Shown here one piece after another: positions 56,001 to 64,000 of a DNA stretch of 64,000 nucleotides. Each line of letters starts with the position of its first letter. Position 1 is the stretch's first letter. The stretch is from Ricinus communis. Lineage: Eukaryota; Streptophyta; Magnoliopsida; Malpighiales; Euphorbiaceae. The stretch is from assembly GCF_019578655.1 (NCBI RefSeq), contig NC_063262.1, positions 17,863,582 to 17,927,581 of the forward strand, given 5' to 3'. A program made the translations under genes and the position numbers. The notes under the pieces were generated by a model. The model saw only the letters and a program-made list of their open reading frames with translations. It searched no databases and was not told where the DNA came from.

Positions 56001-57000
56001 AAAAGAAAATAGTTTAGAAATCATATGACATGCCATGTAGAATAGAGAAAAACAATAATAAAATATTTTTCTCATAAATATATATAGATAGACATAGATT
56101 TATTAAATTGCATTAAAAAATCTAATTTAGAAATTATTTTTTAATAAATATATTAAAAATATTTTATTTATTAATATAAAAATTAATTCTATTAACAAAA
56201 TCCTTTTACTTAAAATTAAACTCTGTCAAAATAATCTCAAATAAAATATATATAAGATAGAATGAAAAAAGAGACGAAATGAGTACAAATGTGACGAGTA
56301 AAAAGAAAAAAATAATTTTTAATTAATAAGATAATTATTACATTGTGAAAATAAGAAAATTAAAAAATTTAATCAAAAATTGAAATTATAAAAAATAATT
56401 TGAAAAAAATTATAAGATAATTAAGCTTTATAGTTAAGTTATTTTATGTTGTAATATAATACTTAAAAAAATTTATCTCAAGCGAAAGTTATGAAAAAGA
56501 ATTCAAAAAGGTATAGAAATGTGAAATAATTATATTATCATAATTAAGGTGTTAAAGTTATAATATAATAGTTTATATAGAATAGTAAAAAAAATATTAA
56601 TTCTCTAAGAATTAAGAAAAATGGCATAGAATTCATATAAATACCATATAGGAAGAGTTATGAAAAAGAATTAAAAAAGGTAGAGAAATGTGAAATAATT
56701 ATATATGTTTAATTGTAATATAATAAAAAATAATAAAATATATTAAAATGATCAATTCTCTAAAAGTTAAGAAAAATAGCATAAAATTCATATAATATGT
56801 CATGTAAGAGAGAAAAAATAATATTAAAACATTGCTTTTGGAGCTCTTTTTATTATTATTATTTTTTTTACACCTCTTAGATTTAAACTTGATATTTGGA
56901 GGATTATTTTCTTTCTCAAGAAATTAACATGCCTTTTTATGCAAATATAAATATGGGTAATAAATGTACTTGGTTAGTTAGCATAACATACACACAAAAT
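53075..57000. other. Very AT-rich relic sequence, no gene
   Basis: About 3.9 kb of A/T-rich DNA without any ORF above 60 codons. The phrase TTACCCGTGCAATATATGACC near 53518 and TTACCCGTCCTATGGGTGG near 55010 are of a type found at the ends of plant Helitron- or MITE-like repeats. Internal near-repeats such as AAGTTATGAAAAAGAATT-AAAAAGGTA (56487 and 56656), each followed by AGAAATGTGAAATAATTATAT, show diverged local duplication over about 150-200 bp. Confidence 0.4.
54420..54690 (+). repeat. Dispersed repeat, copy 1
   Basis: AATTCGGCCAGTATAATAAATAA, then CACATATCTTGGTCTTAAGTCTT, then GAGATATATATACATATTTC, then TTTGGACCTATCAA. Similar phrases in the same order occur at 62510-62765. The family is unknown. 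Confidence 0.45.
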
Positions 57001-59786
57001 GCTTTACGTACTCATAATCTCAATTATCGTTTTATGTAAAAATTGACATTGATAATGAAGATTCCTAATTATTAAGCAACTAAAATTAATAGAGTAGAGT
57101 TACTAAACTCAGAGCTTATTGTGAACCTAAATCATATCTAACTAAACTTAGGTAAGCCAATTTATAATAAAGAGATAACAACTTAAATCATACACTTCTA
57201 ACTATATCCAACTCAAACTTACAAAGCTACATATCATTTATATATGCAAAGAATGGGTACTTGACCAAGTAAATACAACTAAACTCATGAGTTCACATAC
57301 ATGTTTATTAGCCCTAAGAAGCTAATAATCTAAGTGTTGATGATTACAAAATATTATGTATTTTAATATTATATATGCAAATATCTAATAGTGCATATAC
57401 AAAAGGAATTTAATCAAATGAGCAATAGAGTAGATTGCCCAAGCAGATGTCTATCTTACTCGAAACAACAAGCATATACTAAGGACAAACATCTATGAGT
57501 TAGCAATCTCTACATACAATTAGTGTGCTTTAAATATTTTGTTAAATGGATCAAATACTTTATTAAAACTATTGTTATGCATACTGTAAAATTCTAAACC
57601 TTCATACGATTTCACATCATACAAAGTCATACTTTAATTTTCTCGAAATGATTTTAGTGCATAAAACTTTGTTCCTTGAAATTCATGAATTTTGAGAAAA
57701 TTGCCTTTGATCAGATATCTGCTCAATATCTTTAAGGTATATAATTGTATTATAATATAGTGTATTATTTTCTTACATATTCACACATTTCATACATGTG
57801 TCCAACAACTAGTTCACATTGAGAAAAGTAAAAGCAATATATTCACTGTCAAGCATAGCTGTTTGCTAGAGCAGTAACTTTTCAGCGACAACTTTCTGCA
57901 GTATTGTAGCAGTCAGCTTTCTGTAGTCAGTCATTACAGAAAGCTAAAAGGTGTAATAGAAGTCTAAATCAACAATTGTAAAATCTTTAGATTAAGATTT
58001 TTTTAAAATAATTTACTTTTATACATATATAATCTTTAAAGACTTGGTTCCTAACATCTAGTTTTCATAAATTGCTTATAAAATAAGCTTCATCCATAAA
58101 AGAAATAAGGAAAGAATAATATTTATTCTCCAAAACCCTCAAGATCTGAAAGTTACATTGATCACTCTTCATCTTCTTCTTTCATTCTTGATCTGTTGCA
58201 TCTATTGCTTTACTTAAATAAATTTTCCTTGTATTAAAGTTGTATTTGATCCATCTAGAAATTTTGTACTCTTTGTTTTATTGTCTTTAAAAGCAAAAAT
58301 CTTTTGTAAAGTCTCCAACCACCTAGAATAAATGCTTGTTGTTTGTTGGGGTGACACTGCCTCCCTTGAAAAAGTTTGTGGGAAGTCCATTTGCACCTAA
58401 TGAAGCAAGTGAGAGGTTGACAAGATTCTAATAACTTCTATGAGCCAGTCAGAGAGGCAATATCAGAGTTTGTGTAAAGTTTCTAATTAGCAAAACCTTG
58501 TAAGGTTTGATCTCTAGCCGTTAATAGAGTCAACTAGTGGAGAAAATCTTAAGATGTGATTGGCAATAGAAATGAAGGAGGCGGGAAGCTATCGCTTCTA
58601 GAATGCAAGCTTATCCTTTACTTTAGTTTTTATTTTAGAGCGTACCTGAAATAATAATAAAAAGTTTATGAATGAGGTAATCAGAGTGACAAATGGTTAC
58701 GTTGCGGAAATCTAAGGACTAGATGCAGATCCTAGTATCGAACTGGGATAAATCCTTATGTTGAATTCTTTTAACTTATGCATTGAAATAGAAATATGAT
58801 ATTAACACTTTTATTGTAGGGGCAATAGTAGTTTTTCGAATAGTCTATTTCCCAAAAATCTCAGCCAAAATTTGTTGGAGTTCTCTCATATTATAATTCT
58901 TAGGTTAGCCATTAGTATAGTCTTGATAGCATCAATGTCTTGCTTGTTGGCTATCTTTGTTTCAACTTATGAAGTACTATTTCTTGGGCTGTTGTCTTGA
59001 TTGTTAGTAAGAAGGGCCCTTTTGATATCCATTCTAGCTTGCTCCCCTCTTGTCTCTTCCAACTAAAGGTGATAAATCTATACGGCTAAAAAACAAGGTG
59101 TTAATATGATACATGCAACGCATGGGATGCATGATGCATGTGCTATGCAAAAGGGTAAAGAGAAAGGTTTATCATACACAAAGTCATTATATAAAACATC
59201 ATTCCGACCTTATTTCTCCCACACATGGTTCATGGTGAGTCCAGCTTCCGTAAGATTTTAGGCTTAGGCTTCCTACAAACAGGGGATAGTAGGCCCAATG
59301 CGTATGTCATAATCTCTCAAAGCAGATTCAAAACAAAACAAGATAATATTTTTCAGTATAAGTATGAAGCTTGCATATTTTAGACATAAGACCTAATTTC
59401 ACATGTTCTTGGGCCAAGGCTTTTTAATATTTGGGCTTAAGTACTTATAAAGAAAAACATCTTAAATAGCAAGCAAAATGGGCTCCTAGGGGAGATTACT
59501 ACTATCATTACCATGAGATGAGTCTTGAGTAAGGATAAAAGGCTCCCACAATTAAAAAGAGCGCTCTTCCTTGGCTTGTCTCCTCACTCAAGGGTCCACG
59601 TGACGAAGTAATTTCACTCATTACTTATGACTGATGGTTAGCTAGTGTTGCAATTGTAGTGTTCCAATGGAACCAAAGAACCACTGACCGATGCCATCAG
59701 GGCTATAGGGACTAAAGTGCACAATGTTTGAAAGTGTAGTGATGATAAAATTAAAGACAAACATACATTAGAGTCAGCTTCTCTTA
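57001..59786. other. AT-rich region with probable retrotransposon leader, no gene
   Basis: 57840-58460 is less A/T-rich, with CAGCGACAACTTTCTGCAG and a TTCATCTTCTTCTTTCATTC run like a retrotransposon LTR/leader, but no LTR pair is evident. 59030-59786 lies internal to the Tat/Ogre-type primer site on the minus strand and is probably that element's leader. No gag or pol frame is present, so the element is truncated on this side. The 60- and 74-codon ORFs here have no recognisable domain. Confidence 0.35.
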
Positions 59787-59804
59787 TTCCCAGTGGAGTC
59801 GCCA
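59787..59804 (-). promoter_or_regulatory. Primer-binding site of a Tat/Ogre-type retrotransposon
   Basis: The plus strand reads TTCCCAGTGGAGTCGCCA. On the minus strand this is TGGCGACTCCACTGGGAA, the tRNA-Arg-type primer site I associate with Ogre/Tat elements. It is one base from the adjoining LTR end. Confidence 0.7.
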
Positions 59805-59805
59805 C

Positions 59806-61353
59806 TGTGGGCAGTGGTTGTGGGCGTGCACCCAAGTGTCTGTAGCAACTATGGCACCGCAAGACTTTTCAATCTAATCGAGGACACGCTAACTAGTCAC
59901 AAAGACTAGCGCGGAGATAAGAATCACCACCTAAGTAATTCTCCAGGACACTTTTACTAAATGAGTGGTGTACTAGATTCTATAAGGAAACTTCGCTACA
60001 TCCAGAGATGGATTTGGAAGCCAACTTCTTTATTTGTGTATCTTATTCTTTAATTTTATTATTTAAGGAGTTATTCTCTACATCAAGCACTATAGCATGT
60101 GAGGTCCACATAACTGTAGCCCATTTTAATTAAGTCCAATTTTCAATTATATTATTAGTCTAGATTTACTACTCAATTATACTCGGGAGGTCTATCTAGT
60201 GTAGCCCAATTACAAGTTATACCTTTGATTAACAAGTCATTATTCTAATTAGACTACAGTTTATATGTCAAAACCCGATACAGTTTTCCTAATCTAAATG
60301 AGTTAATTCATTGATCAAATAAGACAAAGTCCGCGTAAGTCTAAATGAGTTAGTTTATTAATTAGATATGACAAAGTCCATTTAGGTCTGATTAAGTTTT
60401 ATAATTAGTCCAATTTATCATCTTCTCCTAGTTTAGTCTAACAATTTTCTTAGAATAATTGATATGGTCCTATGTCTATATGTATTGATTTAAATTTAAT
60501 TGAATAGACTAAAAGTATAAGAATAATAAATAAAAGAAAGATACACTTTTAATCTAAAATAAAATAAAAGTACACCCTTAATCTAATTTAAATAAATAAA
60601 ATAAAATAATTAAAAGGTATACACTTTTAATTTATCGTGTTCTAAAAATTATTCTAAATCTACTTAATTTTAATTTATTTTTATTTACCAATCTTTTTAA
60701 TTATCTAATGATTTCTATAAATAAAGTAATTAGTTACTTAGTCTAGTTAATTTTAAATAATTTAAACTTATCTCAAAGCTTTTAATCTATTTTAATTATT
60801 TCTAATCAACAAAAAATCAAAAGAATAAAAGAAAAACAAACATACAGCAAATAATACCAAAAAAGAGGAAAAAAGAAAAAAGAAAAAATGATGGAAAATC
60901 GGTTAGAAAAGGAGGACTAACAAATGCCTCAGGGCATTTTGCATTGATTCTAGAACTTTGGGATGATAATTGTTGAAAGAAATAATTAAAAAATAATCAA
61001 AACTGAATTTTAAGTGATACTGATAATATCGAATAAATCTATTCAAATTAATCTGATAAATATCCCTAATTAATTAAAGATAAATATGTAATTATTAATT
61101 TTGATATAAATTTTAAATATTTCTAAAATTTGACCTAGATTTTGACAATTTTGAAGGTTTTGGCGCAAAGGTTTTTTGCCTTATTAAAAAGGTTTTGACT
61201 AAATGTCAAAATTTGACTTAGTTAGTTAAGATTAAGTCAACACTTGACTTTGACTTTTCAGACTTTCGTGAGAATCAAAAAATATAATAAATTTTCATTA
61301 TTGGATTTTTCATAATTCTCTCGATATCTAAATCCTTAAAATGGGTGCTGACA
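59806..61353 (-). mobile_element. 5' LTR of a truncated Tat/Ogre-type Ty3/gypsy element
   Basis: On the minus strand it begins TGTCAGCACCCATTTTAAGG, a start typical of Tat/Ogre LTRs, and ends GCCCACA just before the primer site. Length 1548 bp. The right flank would be GTTAT (61354-61358). No second LTR, gag or pol was found to the left, so most of the element has been deleted or lies in unrecognisable sequence. GC content is higher near 59806-59960 and very low elsewhere. Confidence 0.7.
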
Positions 61354-62509
61354 GTTATTAAATTGATTAATTATGTTTGTTAAGTATTAGAATTAATTTG
61401 ATAATTATTTGCAAGATAGAAGCTAAAAGTATAATTGATTTAATATGAGGTTTTAGTGAGAAAATAGATTTGTTAGCATTTTTTGTAACTGAGTGTGTTA
61501 GTAGGATTATTATGGAAATTTCAGCATTAAAGGTAAGGTCAAAATAAAAATTTCATATCTTATATAATTCTAATTGGAGGGACCAATGGGGGATATGGAA
61601 AAAAAAGAAAGAAAGAAAGAAAAAGAAATGGACGAAGAAGGAAAAGGGGGGAGATGGTGCTTGGGGTTGTCATTAATGGCAGATGCAGGAGGAGCTTGTG
61701 TGAGAGGCGAGGGAACTAGCAGGAGGTGCAGCTCACGTTGGCGAGAATGGCAGCAACACCGACGGTAGTGAATGACGGCGTCAGGTAGCAGAAAATGGCA
61801 AGAAACAACAACAGCTCTTCGACATTGTCCATGGCGTTCCGGCAACGACAACAGCGATGTTGTTTGCCAAAAAAGTAAGATCCAGCGATAGGAAGCTTGT
61901 AAGAGCAATTTATCTTTTTCAATTTTTTCGGCCAATACTGTCGTGCTTCAGGTGATCAGAGGATATATTCGGAGCCTACTCATCACAAGCTTTCTAATCA
62001 CACTGATTTTGCTTCGATCAGACTCTATTGGAAAATCAACAGTTGCAAATTGTTTGTAATGTTTTAGGATGATCGAAGGCTGAATCAGAAAATCAATTGT
62101 TGGATTCTTTCTCTTCGCATCATCTTGAGTCTGTAGACACGTCTAATTGTCGCTCGGACTTCAATGGCCAGAGGCAAGTAGAATAATTTAGCACGCGTCT
62201 AGAGTCGTGCGTTTGAATAGCAAGTCCTAAAAAGTTAGTAGAGAATTAAGTGAAGGTACAGTCAGTTTAGTTTTGCATACCAATGTTTTGCAAGATATCA
62301 AAGAGTTGGATCAGAAAAAAAGCAGTAGCAATTAGAGCTTTGCGTTGCTAAACTCTATGGTCCGGAAAAGTGAAGATAAAAGATTGGATAGTTAGGCCCA
62401 GTTTAGACAAGACCATTATATTACCTTTATCATAACTTTTAATTTTCCTAAAATAAATAACTAATAAAAATTCTTAAATAACAAAAAGATTAAATTGCTC
62501 CCAAGTGAA
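61354..62509. other. Intergenic, possible LTR-like remnant
   Basis: Contains a GAAA-rich microsatellite (about 61598-61632) and a GC-richer block (61570-62220) whose layout, an upstream A/T-rich part then a purine run then a GC island, recalls the solo LTR at 599. Sequence similarity is too weak to join them. The 121- and 64-codon ORFs here are low-complexity and I do not call them genes. Confidence 0.3.
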
Positions 62510-62765
62510 TAACAATTTCAGCTAGCACAATAAATAATCAGTCCACATATCTCAGTCTCGGGTCTCAAAAACAACATGTCCTATTAAGCTATTTTTCTAT
62601 GTATTTTACCTATAAATTCTCTTATTGGCTAATATTATTTTAAATTGAATAATAAAATTTAAGTGAGATATAAATATATATTTTCACTATATTATATATA
62701 TAAAATATATTAATATAGCTACAGCATCTATATATATACATATATATTTCGGACTTATTAATTTC
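62510..62765 (+). repeat. Dispersed repeat, copy 2
   Basis: Partner of 54420-54690: TTCAGCTAGCACAATAAATAA, then CACATATCTCAGTCTCGGGTCTC, then GAGATATAAATATATATTTTC, then TTTCGGACTTATTAA. Same orientation. Confidence 0.45.
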
Positions 62766-63399
62766 TTTATGAAAATGAAGAAAAAATTATCATTTTACTA
62801 TTTTTATTCATTAATGGGCAGAGTTAGTACTCATTTACATATAAAGAAATGTGAGTTAGAAAGAATTAAGGCGATTTCTCTTAATACTTAAAATTAGCGG
62901 ATTTTCATGCTATTATACGGTGAAATTAACGAATGATTTGCCTGGGTAAGATATAATTTCTTTTTATTACTATACTTCGCAAGACACGAATGTATCATGA
63001 ACCCGTTGCTATTGGACTTTAATGATGAAATCTAAATATTTATAAATGAGTTTTTCCGTTTCTAAAACAATTTCTCTTGTAATGGACTTTGTCACAAGTT
63101 TTTTATTTTTTATTTAATCATTTTCATAATAAGTTGTATAGTACTATGACAAAGTGCAATTGAAGCACAATGGTGACCAGCCTGATTACATATAAAATTT
63201 GTGAAAATAAAAGTACCAAGACATCTTTGTCAATTAATTATTATGACAAAATTCTTGGCAGCAACAAGGTTTTGTACTCTTGTACCCTTAGAGATGACTT
63301 CATTGGCTATACTCAATCCCAATTAGCACCCATTACCATCAGCAACTAAAGATGTAGACTTACACTAAAAAAAGAAGAAGAAAAAAAAAGAAAACAGAA
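62766..63399. other. Intergenic and probable 3'UTR of the FBD gene
   Basis: A/T-rich. The right part, from about 63200, is the expected 3'UTR of the minus-strand FBD gene. Its polyadenylation site cannot be fixed. Confidence 0.35.
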
Positions 63400-63702
63400 T
63401 CATTGAAATGCAACTTTAGCATTAGAAGAAGCCCAAGAGAATCCCATCATTTGAGACCTAACTTTTTGTCGTCGAAGAGAATCTCTGTAATTGCAACGTG
63501 CTGTGCAAAGAGTCATTTCTTGCAAGCACTTGCCATGCTTGAGCAAAAACTTTGCCAAACTAACTTCATTCTCACATTCTAAAAATCCATGAATTTTCAC
63601 CACCTTGAGATGGCTTAGGAAAGGCTTCAATGTATGGATCTGAGATTCCCAGAATTGCTCTTCCTTTGTGGTAGACATATCCCACAAGTCTCTATTCCAT
63701 TG
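63400..63702 (-). CDS. Last exon of an F-box/FBD(/LRR)-type gene, partial
   Basis: Minus-strand exon after a TTTTCAG acceptor (63703-63709), reading WNRDLWDMSTT, then HLKVVKIHGFLECENEVSLAKFLLKHGKCLQEM, then RSQMMGFSWASSNAKVAF and a stop at 63400-63402. This is the C-terminal FBD domain of plant F-box/LRR-repeat proteins, which serve as substrate adaptors of SCF ubiquitin ligases. The F-box and LRR exons would lie to the right, outside the window. No stop or frameshift interrupts the exon, so it may belong to a working gene, but family members are often pseudogenes and the rest is unseen. Confidence 0.85.
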   Translation of the reverse strand, partial: QWNRDLWDMSTTKEEQFWESQIHTLKPFLSHLKVVKIHGFLECENEVSLAKFLLKHGKCLQEMTLCTARCNYRDSLRRQKVRSQMMGFSWASSNAKVAFQ

Positions 63703-63709
63703 CTGAAAA

Positions 63710-64000
63710 TTAGAGATGAAAAGAGAAAAGAAAGTGAGATTAGTTAGTTTTATGGTGGTAGTATAGTAGAGGATGCAACCATTTCTGCTTATGAAAAATT
63801 TATACTATGAATAGCACCAGCTCTATGCTCCGATCCTCTACCAAATAAAATGAGTTATATCTTAGGGTCAATCTGGTATTGCTTTTTATTACCTTTCCTT
63901 TTAATTTTGATTTTTTTTTTTAAATCTTTATAGCTACTTTTTGAAATCTAATTCTAAAAGAATTATAGTTAATTATACTTTCTTCAAAAGCATGTTTAAG
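63710..64000 (-). other. Intron of the FBD gene running off the window
   Basis: A/T-rich, no frame continuous with the FBD exon. It is most simply the start of the intron upstream of the last exon. Confidence 0.5.

Noticed and set aside
61570..61935. 121-codon minus-strand ORF
   Set aside because: Low-complexity Ser/Phe run at its end arises from a GAAA microsatellite; no family recognised.

Overview
This is a plant nuclear window, almost certainly eudicot. It is AT-rich, holds one spliced gene with 27 coding exons, and is otherwise packed with plant transposon families. These include an Athila-type Ty3/gypsy element, a Mutator-like element with long inverted repeats, a Tat/Ogre-type LTR, solo LTRs and MITEs. 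I see no bacterial, organellar or CRISPR signal. The species cannot be fixed from the sequence.

Region by region. 1-8150 is intergenic: a 2.84 kb solo LTR with a perfect 5-bp target duplication (599-3438), an orphan Tim17-like exon (about 4768-4905), and an older inverted relative of the same LTR (5225 to about 7517). 8150-31100 is the only complete host gene, a plus-strand PRP2/DHX16-type DEAH-box pre-mRNA splicing helicase. I resolved 27 coding exons (8638-30695) that sum to 3162 nt, or 1053 codons plus stop. Its introns hold MITEs, a two-copy repeat, tandem duplications and a SINE-like remnant. One intron is a GC-AG intron.

31360-49530 is a nested transposon. A Mutator-like element (31369-49521) has about 280-bp inverted repeats and a perfect 9-bp target duplication. 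It carries a decayed transposase and, on the opposite strand, a GRF-zinc-finger/coiled-coil ORF. Its transposase is split by a 12.7 kb Athila-type LTR retrotransposon on the minus strand (35124-47839), flanked by a 5-bp duplication with one mismatch. 51722-53065 is a smaller element with inverted repeats of the same Mutator-like family and a near-perfect 9-bp duplication. It encloses gene-like, non-transposase DNA, so it is a Pack-MULE candidate.

53066-63400 is mostly very AT-rich relic DNA, with a Tat/Ogre-type LTR and primer-binding site (59787-61353, minus strand). 63400-63702 is the last exon of an F-box/FBD-type gene on the minus strand that continues beyond the right edge.

Nothing here amounts to a wholly new biological system. 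The best leads are the autonomous/Pack-MULE pair with matching termini, the antisense GRF ORF in the Mutator-like element, the GC-AG intron beside the helicase DEAH exon, and a sharply bounded scrambled block in otherwise nearly identical LTRs.
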